Assembly: GCF_000616095.1 (NCBI RefSeq)
Contig: NZ_BAMS01000001.1
Coordinates: forward strand, 620,001-684,000
DNA: 64,000 bases
Direction: 5' to 3'
DNA from: Sneathiella glossodoripedis JCM 23214
Lineage (GTDB): Bacteria; Pseudomonadota; Alphaproteobacteria; Sneathiellales; Sneathiellaceae
Part shown: positions 26,787-35,819 of the stretch, piece by piece
Layout: every line of letters starts with the position of its first letter
How positions within the stretch are numbered: position 1 is the stretch's first letter
Made by a program: the position numbers and the translations under genes
The notes under the pieces: model-generated
What the model saw: the letters and a program-made list of their open reading frames with translations, nothing else
The model's database searches: none
Told to the model about the DNA's origin: nothing

Positions 26787-27706
26787 TCTATGTCTGCTAA
26801 TAACTCTGGGCTTCTTCGAATGCGCACGCGTTTGACTTTGCGAGGATCTGCATCCGTTATTTCAAAATCCAGTCCGCTGTCATGATGGATGATTTCACCT
26901 CGAACAGGGATATGTCCAGCCAACTGGAATACAAGACCGCCAACGGTATCAACCTCTTCATCTTCGTCTTCGGGCAGGAGGTCGACTTCCAAAAGTTCTT
27001 CAAGATCCGTAATTTGGGCGCGTGCGTCGGCTTCAATCGTCCCATTACCCGCTACAAAAATTAACGGTCCTTCCTGTTCGTCATGCTCGTCTTCAATGTC
27101 TCCGACAATTTCTTCAACCAGATCTTCGATGGTTACAAGGCCATCAATGCCCCCATATTCATCGACAACAGTAGCCATATGGATATGGGTTGCCCGCATT
27201 TTAAGTAACAAGTCCTGTACAGACATTGAAGGAGGCACGAATAGGACCTCGCGAGTGAAATTTTGCCAGTTGGAAGCGTCTTTCTTTCCCCAGAAATTTA
27301 TAAGGTCCTTGATATGGAACATTCCGATGACGTTATCAAGGCTATCTTCATAGACGGGAAGTCTGGAATGGCTTGTTTCGGCGAAGCGGGCAACGACCTG
27401 GTCCAGTTGAAGGCTAGCGTCAATGGCTTCAATATCAGCACGTGGAACCATGACATCACTAATATTCATATCGCCAATACCAAGAATATTGGTCAGCATG
27501 GCCCGTTCCGAGGGATTTATTTCCTGTTCGGGGTCATCGTGTTCTTCAATAAGCTCTTCCAGAGTTGATCGAACGGTGCTGTCATTTTGACCACCAATAC
27601 CAATCGTTTTTAACAGACGCTGAAATACCCCTCCTGAACTATCCACGTCAGTTCTACTGACTTGATCAATTGGTTCGATGTTATTTTTAGTTAATTCGTC
27701 ACTCAT
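26783..27706 (-). CDS. corC: CorC/HlyC-type hemolysin-like protein with CBS pair
   Basis: A 307-residue soluble protein of the CorC/YbeX family. Two CBS domains (about 85-210) contain VMVPRADIEAIDASLQLDQV and MATVVDEYGGIDGLVTIEDL. A C-terminal transporter-associated CorC_HlyC domain follows (DTVGGLVFQLAGHIPVRGEI). It has been linked to magnesium efflux and, by location, to ribosome and lipoprotein processes, but the biochemical activity is uncertain. It sits between ybeY and lnt in the conserved alphaproteobacterial order. Confidence 0.93.
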   Translation of the reverse strand: MSDELTKNNIEPIDQVSRTDVDSSGGVFQRLLKTIGIGGQNDSTVRSTLEELIEEHDDPEQEINPSERAMLTNILGIGDMNISDVMVPRADIEAIDASLQLDQVVARFAETSHSRLPVYEDSLDNVIGMFHIKDLINFWGKKDASNWQNFTREVLFVPPSMSVQDLLLKMRATHIHMATVVDEYGGIDGLVTIEDLVEEIVGDIEDEHDEQEGPLIFVAGNGTIEADARAQITDLEELLEVDLLPEDEDEEVDTVGGLVFQLAGHIPVRGEIIHHDSGLDFEITDADPRKVKRVRIRRSPELLADIE

Positions 27707-27726
27707 GGCGGCTTACTGAAAGGTCC

Positions 27727-28296
27727 TCAAAGATCCGTGATGTAGGGGTTCTGTATATTAAAGGTATCCAAAATGGCGATTTCAAGTGTTTCCATTTCAT
27801 TCGCTTGGGCGTCATCTACATGATCATAACCCAATAAATGTAAAATTCCGTGAATAACAAGGTGGGTAAAATGGTCCATTTCTGATTTACTCTGCTCACG
27901 GGCTTCATTCCGGATGACTCCATCAGCCAAGGCAATATCACCTAGGCACAGGTTTTCCTCAAATTCATTTGCCAGAAGTAAGTTTTGGGCTGTGAGCTCT
28001 GTATCAGGAAAAGAGAGGACATTTGTTGGCTTGTCTTTGCCCCGAAATTCAGAATTCAGGTCCTGAATTTCAGCATCGGAAGTAAGTAGAAAACTCACTT
28101 CTATAAACGTGGAAGCTGCTTGGGTTTTTAGACTGTCATCCAAGGGTACCTGATCGAGTACGGATTGCAGTAGTGAGTTGAGAAGCTTTTCGAAATCCTG
28201 TTTCCAATCGTTCCAGTCATCGGATGCGATCCGAACGGATGCCAAACAACGTAAGTTCACTTCCTCAGAAGCGCCTGCATTCAAATGTGTGTTCAA
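27727..28296 (-). CDS. ybeY: Endoribonuclease YbeY (rRNA maturation factor)
   Basis: A zinc-dependent single-strand endoribonuclease involved in 16S rRNA 3' maturation and ribosome quality control. The metal site HGILHLLGYDH is at about residues 149-159. FRGKDKPTNVLSFPDTEL is a second family hallmark. Start choice is unsure: a TTG at 28296 has a GAGGT element about 12 bases upstream, while a GTG at 28260 would give a protein of 177 residues that begins closer to the conserved fold. Confidence 0.93.
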   Translation of the reverse strand: MNTHLNAGASEEVNLRCLASVRIASDDWNDWKQDFEKLLNSLLQSVLDQVPLDDSLKTQAASTFIEVSFLLTSDAEIQDLNSEFRGKDKPTNVLSFPDTELTAQNLLLANEFEENLCLGDIALADGVIRNEAREQSKSEMDHFTHLVIHGILHLLGYDHVDDAQANEMETLEIAILDTFNIQNPYITDL

Positions 28297-28340
28297 TTTC
28301 GGTTTATTACCTCAAAATAATTTGATGGGGTAGCTGCCAT

Positions 28341-29399
28341 TTAACCTGTTTCAAGCCCTTCCTTGGCTTTTTTCTTAATTTCAAGGTTCAGCTTTTTTTC
28401 TCGGTCATGTTCTCCATAGGCCCGGACAATGCGGGTGACAAGAGGATGTCGAACGACGTCAGCTTCTCCAAAATCAATAATATCAACACCTTTGACCCCG
28501 CGTAGGATCTTGACCGCTTCTTTAAGGCCAGATGGGACGCCAAGGGGTAGATCAATCTGTGACAGGTCACCAGTTACCGCCATTGATGAATTCTCCCCCA
28601 TTCGGGTGAGTAGCATTTTCATCTGAACGGGGGTCGTGTTTTGTGCTTCATCCAGAATAATTGCAGCATTGGATAGGGTTCGCCCCCTCATAAAGGCAAG
28701 CGCTGCAACTTCAATCTCACCATTTTCCAGCCTGCTCACAACCTCTTCAGCAGGCAACATATCATAGAGAGCATCATATAGCGGTCTCAGATATGGATCA
28801 ATCTTGTCGCGCATGTCTCCGGGCAGAAAGCCTAGCTTTTCACCGGCCTCTACCGCCGGTCTTGCCAATATGATTCTATCGACCTTGTTCTCTATCAGCA
28901 TGGACACTGCGTTTGCGACTGCCAGATAGGTTTTACCTGTACCCGCAGGCCCAAGGCCAAATACCAGTTCGTGATCACGTAATGATTTTACGTAATAGGA
29001 TTGATTGGTGGATCGCGGAGTAATATGTCTCCGCTTGGTGACAATCATGGCGCCCTTTTCAGATACCGAACCCCGTTTTCCCTCAATGGGCGGAGAGTCA
29101 TTTGCCATTCGGATGGCAGCATCCACTTCACCTTCTGTCACTTCCAGACCGCTTTGAAGGCGGGAATACAGATCTTCCAAAACCTGCTTAGCTAAAAGGC
29201 GCGCATGTGATGGGCCATCAATCGCCATTTTATTGCCGCGGGGTGTGACGGAAACTTTCAGTCCTTGTTCTATGCGTGCCAAATATCGATCATGTTCTCC
29301 TACAAGCTGAGCCAGCAAATGGTTGTCTTCAAACTCCACCAAAATAGACTTGTTTTTGGGCTTTTTCGGCGTGTTGGGATCGATTATCGGATTGGACAC
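28341..29399 (-). CDS. phoH: PhoH family ATPase
   Basis: A 352-residue protein with an N-terminal KH-like region and a P-loop helicase-like ATPase domain. Walker A is GPAGTGKTYLAV (about 150-161), and RPAVEAGEKLGFLPGD, AALAFMRGRTLSNAAIILDE (Walker B) and MTGDLSQIDLP-like VTGDLSQIDLP are family motifs. PhoH proteins are thought to act in RNA metabolism together with YbeY. AAGGAG a few bases upstream supports the GTG start at 29399. It lies 14 bases after miaB. Confidence 0.95.
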   Translation of the reverse strand: MSNPIIDPNTPKKPKNKSILVEFEDNHLLAQLVGEHDRYLARIEQGLKVSVTPRGNKMAIDGPSHARLLAKQVLEDLYSRLQSGLEVTEGEVDAAIRMANDSPPIEGKRGSVSEKGAMIVTKRRHITPRSTNQSYYVKSLRDHELVFGLGPAGTGKTYLAVANAVSMLIENKVDRIILARPAVEAGEKLGFLPGDMRDKIDPYLRPLYDALYDMLPAEEVVSRLENGEIEVAALAFMRGRTLSNAAIILDEAQNTTPVQMKMLLTRMGENSSMAVTGDLSQIDLPLGVPSGLKEAVKILRGVKGVDIIDFGEADVVRHPLVTRIVRAYGEHDREKKLNLEIKKKAKEGLETG

Positions 29400-29413
29400 A
29401 TTCTCTCCTTGGT

Positions 29414-30775
29414 TCAGGCCACGTCCTGAGCGCTGCCAGTATCTATACGGCCACGCAAGGAATTGGCATTTCCTTCTTCAACTATGATATTTGCAATTCT
29501 GCCGATCCGGTGAGCGGGAGATTGCACAAAAACCGATTGCATATATGGACTGCGTCCAACGAGTTGGCCTTCCCTTTTGCCTTCTCTCTCAAGAAGAACC
29601 GGAATTGTTTTACCTTCGAACGTGCGGTTAAATTCAAGCTGCTGCTCATTTAGCAAAGCCTGTAAACGCGCTAGACGTTCTGATTTCACTTCTTCGGGGA
29701 TCATTTGGTCTGCTAATCCTGCAGCAGGTGTTCCCGGGCGTGGGCTGTACTTAAAGCTATAGGCTTGAGCATATTTGACGTCCCGAACAAGTTGAAGTGT
29801 GTCTTCAAAATCTGCGTCTGTTTCGCCAGGAAATCCGACAATAAAATCGCCGGATAAAGCAAGATCTGGTCGATATTTGCGTAATTTTTCGATAATGCGT
29901 CTATATTCGTCGCCTGTATGACGACGATTCATGGCTTCCAGGATTTTGTCTGATCCAGCCTGCACAGGCAAATGTAAATATGGCATCAGAATATCCACAT
30001 CGCGATGAGCCTGACAGAGTTCCTCGGTCATTTCCAATGGGTGTGACGTGGTGTATCTCAATCTCTGCAAGCCATCCAATTCGGATAGCATGTAAATCAA
30101 CTCGGCCAGTGACGCAGATTTTCCATCATCTTTCAGGCCATGATAGGCATTTACATTTTGGCCAAGCAAAGTGATTTCTCGTGTTCCGCCATCAATCATT
30201 CGTTTTGCTTCCGAAATAATATCGGCGGTCGTTCTTGAGAATTCTGCACCTCTTGTATAAGGGACTACGCAGAATGCACAAAACTTGTCACATCCTTCCT
30301 GAACAGTCAGAAAAGCGCTTAGGTTAGTGTCGATAGCCTCGTCTGGAAGATGGTCAAATTTTGGCTCTACAGGAAAGTCAGTATCCAGAACCTGACCAGC
30401 ACCACGCGTTGCTTCGGCCAGCATTTCAGGGAGTTTATGGTAGGATTGCGGACCAAAGACCATATTCACATATGGCGCACGCTTCATAATCTCATCACCT
30501 TCGGCCTGGGCAACACAGCCGGCAACTGCAATTAGCATGTCGCCTTTTCCTTTTTCTTCTTTTGCCTTGCGCAGGTTTCGCAGGCGCCCAAGTTCTGAAA
30601 AAGTTTTTTCTGATGCTTTTTCGCGAATATGACACGTGTTCAGGATTGCCATATCTGCATTGGCAGGTTCCTGTGTCAGGCTATATCCGAGTGGAGAAAG
30701 AATATCGGCCATACGGGCAGAATCGTATACATTCATCTGGCAGCCGTACGTAGAAATATAAAGCTTCTTGGTCAC
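29414..30775 (-). CDS. miaB: tRNA-2-methylthio-N6-dimethylallyladenosine synthase
   Basis: A 453-residue radical SAM methylthiotransferase that modifies A37 of tRNAs reading UNN codons. The N-terminal UPF0004 domain has cysteines in [17 protein letters not shown] and VAGCVAQ for the auxiliary cluster. The radical SAM motif is [13 protein letters not shown] (about 160-172). A TRAM domain is at the C-terminus. GAGGA 5 bases upstream supports a GTG start at 30775. Confidence 0.97.
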   Translation of the reverse strand: MTKKLYISTYGCQMNVYDSARMADILSPLGYSLTQEPANADMAILNTCHIREKASEKTFSELGRLRNLRKAKEEKGKGDMLIAVAGCVAQAEGDEIMKRAPYVNMVFGPQSYHKLPEMLAEATRGAGQVLDTDFPVEPKFDHLPDEAIDTNLSAFLTVQEGCDKFCAFCVVPYTRGAEFSRTTADIISEAKRMIDGGTREITLLGQNVNAYHGLKDDGKSASLAELIYMLSELDGLQRLRYTTSHPLEMTEELCQAHRDVDILMPYLHLPVQAGSDKILEAMNRRHTGDEYRRIIEKLRKYRPDLALSGDFIVGFPGETDADFEDTLQLVRDVKYAQAYSFKYSPRPGTPAAGLADQMIPEEVKSERLARLQALLNEQQLEFNRTFEGKTIPVLLEREGKREGQLVGRSPYMQSVFVQSPAHRIGRIANIIVEEGNANSLRGRIDTGSAQDVA

Positions 30776-30889
30776 TTGTCCTCACTGACCACATACATGG
30801 CGTCGCGGTATAATACAATTAATATATGGGTACTAAACCGCGTCTTTTAACAGGAAACTCTTCAAGAATGAAGAAATTGATGGAAAATG

Positions 30890-31687
30890 TCAAAATTCAC
30901 TGAAATTTGGCTCTGCTCTATGTGTCATTGCCCTTGAAAGACCCTCTGCTACCCTTTTTTGGCAATCAACTGCCATTGATTTACGAGAATCATAGGATGT
31001 AATTGTGACGGGGCGATGAAACCGCAGTTCGGCTGTTACGCGCCCTTCTTTCAAAAAATTCCAAACATGACCTAACAGTTCTTCGTCACCGATCCATGCA
31101 ATCTTTTTCATCAGATCACGTCCAACATATAGACGATCCATTTTACTATAGGCGAGGGATACAGGTTGTACTGTCAGCGGTTTTTCCCCTTGGTATTGTT
31201 CGGCAAGTGCAAAATATGCACTTTTGAAATTTTGGACGACAAACCCGTTGGAGGAGGTGCCTTCGGGAAAAAGAAAAATATTATCGCCTTTTTCCAAGTG
31301 CTCTTTCATACCATCTTTATGGATTTTCACAGACGGTCGGGTTCTGGCGATGAAGATAGTTTCCTGCAAGGAAGCTGCAAAACCCACAAGGGGGTATCCG
31401 GCAACCTCTTCCTTTGCGACAAAGCTACCCTTAAGAGCACTGCCAACCACAGGTATATCAAGCCATGAAATGTGGTTCAAAACAAAGAGTGTAGGGCTAT
31501 CATTTGACGGAATGCCAGAGACAACAACTTTAAGCCCTAAGAGTTTGCAAAGCCCGCTATGAAATAGCTTTGGGATCGTATAGCGAGAAGATGGGCTAAT
31601 GGTTTTTAATACCAGATGCACCGGAATAAGTAGCCCGATCCACAGGAATACTGCCAGGATAACCAACACAGCGCGTATTTGTCTCAT
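30890..31687 (-). CDS. plsC: 1-acyl-sn-glycerol-3-phosphate acyltransferase (lysophospholipid acyltransferase)
   Basis: A 265-residue membrane-associated acyltransferase of phospholipid synthesis. A membrane helix at about 5-28 is followed by the catalytic NHISWLD (H-x4-D, about 71-77) and FPEGTSSNG (about 140-148). Position between fur and miaB is conserved in alphaproteobacteria. The start is the ATG at 31687. Confidence 0.93.
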   Translation of the reverse strand: MRQIRAVLVILAVFLWIGLLIPVHLVLKTISPSSRYTIPKLFHSGLCKLLGLKVVVSGIPSNDSPTLFVLNHISWLDIPVVGSALKGSFVAKEEVAGYPLVGFAASLQETIFIARTRPSVKIHKDGMKEHLEKGDNIFLFPEGTSSNGFVVQNFKSAYFALAEQYQGEKPLTVQPVSLAYSKMDRLYVGRDLMKKIAWIGDEELLGHVWNFLKEGRVTAELRFHRPVTITSYDSRKSMAVDCQKRVAEGLSRAMTHRAEPNFSEF

Positions 31688-31721
31688 GCGAAAACTGCTT
31701 TACTAACTGATACGAGTCGCG

Positions 31722-32207
31722 TCAAAGGTCTTTACGCTGCAATGCCGTGTGTTTGATATTGACTACAGATTCTTCAGGTTTGACCGCTTTCTGGCTTAAG
31801 CCTTTCTTCGGTCGGCCGTAAAGCTCCAAGCGATGATCAACAAGGTCAAATCCAAGCTCCTCTGCAACTGCGTGCTGCAAAGCTTCAATTTTATCACTCG
31901 TAAACTCGATAACCTGACCGGTTTCAATGTTGATCAGATGATCATGATGTTCGTCAGAAACTTCTTCGTAGCGTGCACGACCATCCCCAAAATCGTGCCG
32001 TTCCAAGATTCCATTTTCTTCAAACATCCTGACCGTACGGTATACAGTTGAAATGCTAATAGTGTCGTCGACCAGAACAGCCCGTTTATAGACCATTTCC
32101 GCATCGGGATGATCTTCTGATTCTGATAGAACACGCGCAATTACGCGGCGTTGTTCGGTCATACGAAGTCCTTTGTCGATACATAGCTGTTCAACTCTTG
32201 AAGACAT
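31722..32207 (-). CDS. fur: Fur-family metal regulator (Fur/Mur type)
   Basis: A 161-residue metalloregulator. The winged helix includes RMTEQRRVIARVLSESEDHP (about 15-34) and SISTVYRTVRMFEENGIL (about 52-69). The dimer domain has HHDHLINIETGQVIEF (about 90-105). The structural C-x2-C zinc sites of enteric Fur are missing, as in alphaproteobacterial Fur/Mur proteins, which often answer to manganese rather than iron. The window also has an Irr-type paralogue at 11120-11539, so iron control here is probably divided between the two. Confidence 0.9.
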   Translation of the reverse strand: MSSRVEQLCIDKGLRMTEQRRVIARVLSESEDHPDAEMVYKRAVLVDDTISISTVYRTVRMFEENGILERHDFGDGRARYEEVSDEHHDHLINIETGQVIEFTSDKIEALQHAVAEELGFDLVDHRLELYGRPKKGLSQKAVKPEESVVNIKHTALQRKDL

Positions 32208-32289
32208 TCGGGCCTCTATCCTTACTTGTAAATTGAGTATCCGACCGATAGTTTATACACAAATTTGGGACGGTTCCAGAAAAGAAAAA

Positions 32290-32706
32290 CTAACTGGCTG
32301 CGCTTTTCTTGCGGCGAGTGCCCAATCCGATTTTTTTTGCAAGGTTTCGGCGCTGGTTGGCATAATTTGGAGCGACCATTGGATAGTCTGATGGCAGGCC
32401 CCAGCGTTGACGATACTCTTCCGGAGTCATGTTGTAAGCTGTCTTCAGGTGACGTTTAAGCATTTTCAGCTTTTTGCCGTCTTCCAGACAAATAATATAG
32501 TCCGGCTGCACGGACTTTCGAATGGAGATAGCCGGCTGAGGCCGGTCAGTTACCGGCTCTGTGGTGCCTACAGTTGCTAAAGTGGAGTATATTTCACGGA
32601 TCAACCCCGGAATTTCGCTTGCCTCTACCGCGTTACGCGATAAATGTGAGGTAATGATATCCGTTGTAAGAGCCAGTAGCTCCATTTTTTCAACTTTATC
32701 AGACAC
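32290..32706 (-). CDS. mucR: MucR/Ros-family transcriptional regulator
   Basis: A 138-residue Ros/MucR-type DNA-binding protein; relatives control exopolysaccharide, motility and virulence genes in alphaproteobacteria. Core motifs are SRNAVEASEIPGLIREIYSTL, CLEDGKKLKMLKRHLKTAYN (about 74-93) and MTPEEYRQRWGLPSDYPM. The zinc-finger position that is His in Ros (HLxTH) is Ala here, so the finger may lack a ligand, as in some M. loti homologues. The tail RRNLAKKIGLGTRRKKS is basic. GTG start, with AGGAGG 10 bases upstream. Phased TGCAATA repeats lie upstream. Confidence 0.88.
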   Translation of the reverse strand: MSDKVEKMELLALTTDIITSHLSRNAVEASEIPGLIREIYSTLATVGTTEPVTDRPQPAISIRKSVQPDYIICLEDGKKLKMLKRHLKTAYNMTPEEYRQRWGLPSDYPMVAPNYANQRRNLAKKIGLGTRRKKSAAS

Positions 32707-32919
32707 TTTTAGAGGTCCTCCTTTAAATAGCTGCAGACTTATAGTGTATGATGCTTATATGTGCAATAGATCTGCAATAAAAAAAGAGCTTGGACCAAAA
32801 AAAAATGCAATAAAAATCAGCTTTCAACTAGTGCTGTACTTATTGGTGCTGGATATACATATTTGAAATTCGAACGAATGTTGCTATCGGGAGTTTTGTC
32901 ACTTTACAAAAATTTGTTA
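32707..32919. other. AT-rich 213-bp intergenic region between mucR and rimI
   Basis: The stretch contains the TGCAATA repeats, several A-tracts and the mucR ribosome-binding site, and no reading frame with coding character. It probably serves as the mucR control region and as the end of the tsaB-rimI transcript, although no clear terminator hairpin is visible. Confidence 0.5.
32762..32812. promoter_or_regulatory. Three helically phased TGCAATA repeats upstream of mucR
   Basis: TGCAATA occurs at 32762-32768, 32773-32779 and 32806-32812. The start-to-start distances are 11 and 33 bases, one and three DNA turns, so all three face the same side of the helix. The surrounding region is very A/T-rich with A-tracts, like known MucR targets. 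Autoregulation by MucR is a reasonable inference. Confidence 0.5.
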
Positions 32920-33369
32920 TTAAAGAACATGTTCAAGGATTAAGGCATCAAAGTTTTCGCCGCCGATCTGATAATAACCGGCTCGTTTACCAATTTCACG
33001 AAAACCAGCCTTTTGGTATAGTCGTTGAGCAGATAAGTTGTCGGTTGAAACCTCAAGTAATACTTTTGCGACACCCTGCTCTTTAAGGTGCTCCAGTCCT
33101 GCCCGAAGCAAGTGACTTCCAAAATTCTGATTACGCTGCAGAGGGAGTATTCCAAGGGTGAGAATTTCTGCTTCGTCCAACGTTTTTTGATATAGGGCAA
33201 AGCCTACGGGTTGGTCATTTGACAGAGTAACCTGAGCAATTGTGCCATTTAACAGCAGCAGTTTTTCAAAAGCCGTTTCACTCCAAGGCTCGGAAAAGCA
33301 GCTTTTGTGAAGTTCCGCCAGAAGCTTCGCGATTTCTGGCGTGGAAATAAACTGATGACTAAGTGACAT
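32920..33369 (-). CDS. rimI: Ribosomal-protein-alanine N-acetyltransferase RimI
   Basis: A 149-residue GNAT acetyltransferase. Motifs: CFSEPWSETAFEKLL near the start, ILTLGILPLQRNQNFGSHLL (acetyl-CoA site, although the RxxGxG loop is degenerate here) and LLEVSTDNLSAQRLYQKAGF followed by KRAGYY, typical of RimI. Its ATG at 33369 lies within the tsaB 3' end, overlapping the stop codon region by 11 bases. In the raw sequence it appears fused to TsaB, but that comes from a frame error. Adjacent tsaB-rimI pairs are usual. Confidence 0.9.
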   Translation of the reverse strand: MSLSHQFISTPEIAKLLAELHKSCFSEPWSETAFEKLLLLNGTIAQVTLSNDQPVGFALYQKTLDEAEILTLGILPLQRNQNFGSHLLRAGLEHLKEQGVAKVLLEVSTDNLSAQRLYQKAGFREIGKRAGYYQIGGENFDALILEHVL

Positions 33370-34068
33370 CTTTGCCTTTCGGATCCAGACCGCCGGGCAG
33401 CTTGGCATCAGGTGCCCTAAGATACAGGGGAGAGGGTGGTGATACGTAAGTACCTCATCTAATTTTCTGAGGGCGAGTCTGGCGACAATACGCGAATCCG
33501 GATCGGGAGATTTTTCCAGCTCGGTCCAATTGGATTTGGTGTCAGTTGCGTGTTCAATCAAAGAAACACCGTTTCCAAGGACGATTGCTTTGTCATTTTT
33601 TAGCTGGCTTGCAATACCCTTGATTGAGCTCGCCATCGGCTCGGATATTGCTCGAAGCATTTCGCTATCTTGAGAATAGCAAAATGATTGATGGTAAACC
33701 TCGTTTCGTCGCGCATCGATAATTGGAACGATATCCGCTCCATTGGCTTCCACGCAACTTACACTGGCCGCCAGGCATTCGAGAGTTGAAACTCCAATAC
33801 AGGGCAGCTGGGCCGCCAGTGAAATGGCGCGGGCAGCAGAAAGCCCAATTCTGAGTCCGGTAAATGTTCCTGGGCCTATGGTAACACCAATTGCATCAAG
33901 TTCTTCGAAAGCCAAGTCATTTTGCTGCATTAACTCACGAATAACAGGTAGCAATTTTTCAGCATGCCCGCGGGATCTCGTCTCATGCGAATATGCGATT
34001 TCCCGTTCACCATCCATTAACGCGACAGAACATGCATTGAGTGCAGTATCAATTGCCAGTATCTTCAT
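33359..34068 (-). CDS. tsaB: tRNA threonylcarbamoyladenosine synthesis protein TsaB (reading frame broken by a single-base loss)
   Basis: TsaB is the pseudo-peptidase partner of TsaD in t6A37 synthesis. The N-terminal ILAIDTALNACSVAL and IGVTIGPGTFTGLRIGLSAA are diagnostic. The frame breaks at the C-run near 33427-33430. Adding one C there gives the family's proper C-terminal PLYLRAPDAKLPGGLDPKG and a TAG stop at 33359, for 236 residues. Without it the frame runs into rimI. Start: the ATG at 34068, just before the conserved KILAIDT; an ATG at 34083 is also possible. The gene is essential in many bacteria, so an error is likely. Confidence 0.92.
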
Positions 34069-34182
34069 TGCCTTGAGGTTCATCTGATTGTAGGCTCCAA
34101 TGTTTGACAGCTAGTATCATATCTTTAAGGGCGAAGTCTGGCTAAAAATCGAAATTTGTAGCAACGGAAAGTAAAAGCGTAA

Positions 34183-34737
34183 ATGGAACTCGTTGAAATA
34201 ACCGAAGATAAGTATGACGTGTTGCTTGATATCCGTTACGCCAGCACCAATAATTTTACCGGCGCACAAATATATGGGCGGGCCGCCTGCTATTTGAACC
34301 CCGAAGCCGAAGGCTTGCTTTGTAAAGCGATCGAACTTGCAGCCAAGGCAGGTTATCGCTTCAGAATATTCGATGCGTTTCGTCCAACAGAAGCCGTTCA
34401 GAAGCTTTGGGACCATACACCGAACCCTCAGTATTTGGCTCCGCCTTCCAGTGGTTCACCCCATGCCAGAGGGGCGGCTGTCGATCTGACACTAGTCGAT
34501 GATGAGGGCGAAGACTTAGAAATGGGAATAAATTTTGATGCGATGACACCCCTTTCACATCACGGTGCACTCCAGATTAGTGAAGATGCGCAGCGTAATA
34601 GGGCTATTCTTCTGGGAATTATGACGGCCGCGGGGTGGGATTTTTATAGAAATGAATGGTGGCACTATCAATTGTTTAAACCACGACGATACCCAACCTT
34701 GTCGGATGCCGCTGCGAAGACAAATATGATGGGGTAG
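34183..34737 (+). CDS. ddpX: D-alanyl-D-alanine dipeptidase (VanX/DdpX family)
   Basis: A 184-residue zinc dipeptidase of peptidase family M15D. The zinc site is SPHARGAAVDL (S-x-H-x6-D type, about 87-97) together with EWWHYQL (about 157-163). The substrate-binding Arg is in FDAFRPTEAVQ (about 63-73). The enzyme cleaves D-Ala-D-Ala released during peptidoglycan turnover. In non-resistant bacteria this is a recycling or scavenging function, and no vanHA genes are present here. No signal peptide is seen, so it probably acts in the cytoplasm. Confidence 0.9.
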   Translation: MELVEITEDKYDVLLDIRYASTNNFTGAQIYGRAACYLNPEAEGLLCKAIELAAKAGYRFRIFDAFRPTEAVQKLWDHTPNPQYLAPPSSGSPHARGAAVDLTLVDDEGEDLEMGINFDAMTPLSHHGALQISEDAQRNRAILLGIMTAAGWDFYRNEWWHYQLFKPRRYPTLSDAAAKTNMMG

Positions 34738-34781
34738 AATTTGATAATTTTCACGAGTGTGGAGAGTACAGGAAATACAGG

Positions 34782-35816
34782 ATGAATATTTTTTCGAGAT
34801 ACCTGTTAAGTTGTTTGGCGCTTTTCTGTTTTTTGAGCACCATCAGCATTTCATATGCAGCGGATTGGGCAAGCGTGATCATGTATCATCGCTTTGGAGA
34901 GGATAAATATCCGTCTACGAATATTTCCATGGACAAATTTCAGGCTCATCTTGATGAGTTGTCATCTTCCAAATATTCGGTACTTCCGCTTGGTGAAATT
35001 GTACAGCGGCTTGAAAAGGGAGAGGAACTTCCTGATCGCACTGTCGCGATTACAATCGATGACGCATATTTGTCCGTATATGAAAAGGCATGGCCTGCAT
35101 TAAAAGAGGTAGGATTACCCTTTACCGTGTTTGCCTCCACCGATCATTTGAATATGGGCAGCGGTGATTTCATGAACTGGCAGCAACTTCAGGAAATGTT
35201 GGAGGGCGGCGGCGTTTATGTCGGGCATCATAGTGCGGCCCATGCACATTTGCCAGAACTGAGCAATGAGGAAGTCCGGGATCAGATCCGTATCGCCAAT
35301 GCCCAATTTAAGGAGCATCTGGGATTCGTTCCCGCTCTTTTTGCCTATCCTTATGGAGAGTACGGAACCGAAATCAAAAATATTATTGCTGAATTTGGAT
35401 TTGCAGCAGCCTTTGGGCAGCAGTCTGGCGTCATGTATGCGGGACAGGACCGTTTTGCCTATCCCCGTTTTCCCATGAGCGATAACTATGGCACGATCGG
35501 GAGGTTGCGTCTGGCAGCAAATGCGATGCCACTGAGAGCTAAAAATGTTTTACCCAGTGATAATATTCTGAAGCGCAATCCGCCTGCTTTTGGTTTTACA
35601 CTTGCAGAAACGTATCAAAATATCAGGCAACTGAGTTGTTACGCGTCCAATCAGTCAGGTGGTGCCGTTCCCATCGAACGCGTTGGTGACGACCGCATTG
35701 AAATTCGCTTATCCAAACCCTATCAGCCGGGACGAGGCAGAATAAATTGCACTCTTCCCGGTCCCGATGGTCGGTTTCGCTGGTTTGGCACGCTTTTCTA
35801 TATTCCAAGAAAGTAA
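34782..35816 (+). CDS. Exported polysaccharide deacetylase
   Basis: A 344-residue protein with an N-terminal signal peptide (LLSCLALFCFLSTISISYA). The NodB homology domain has TVAITIDDAYLSVYEKAWP (about 87-105, with the catalytic and metal Asp residues), GHHSAAHAHLPEL (about 148-160, with the two metal-binding His) and FAYPYGEYG (about 187-195). About 90 residues at the C-terminus form a non-catalytic beta-rich region. The substrate, a cell-wall or exported polysaccharide, is unknown. The stop codon is 3 bases before the next gene, which indicates an operon with the aldolase gene. Confidence 0.88.
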   Translation: MNIFSRYLLSCLALFCFLSTISISYAADWASVIMYHRFGEDKYPSTNISMDKFQAHLDELSSSKYSVLPLGEIVQRLEKGEELPDRTVAITIDDAYLSVYEKAWPALKEVGLPFTVFASTDHLNMGSGDFMNWQQLQEMLEGGGVYVGHHSAAHAHLPELSNEEVRDQIRIANAQFKEHLGFVPALFAYPYGEYGTEIKNIIAEFGFAAAFGQQSGVMYAGQDRFAYPRFPMSDNYGTIGRLRLAANAMPLRAKNVLPSDNILKRNPPAFGFTLAETYQNIRQLSCYASNQSGGAVPIERVGDDRIEIRLSKPYQPGRGRINCTLPGPDGRFRWFGTLFYIPRK

Positions 35817-35819
35817 AAA

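Noticed and set aside
32920-34083. A natural TsaB-RimI fusion protein
   Set aside because: The correct TsaB C-terminus and stop codon appear in the neighbouring frame after adding one C, and RimI has its own start codon.
34183-34737. Vancomycin resistance role for the VanX-type gene
   Set aside because: No vanH, vanA or vanS/R genes are nearby, and the organism is Gram-negative; a turnover role is more likely.
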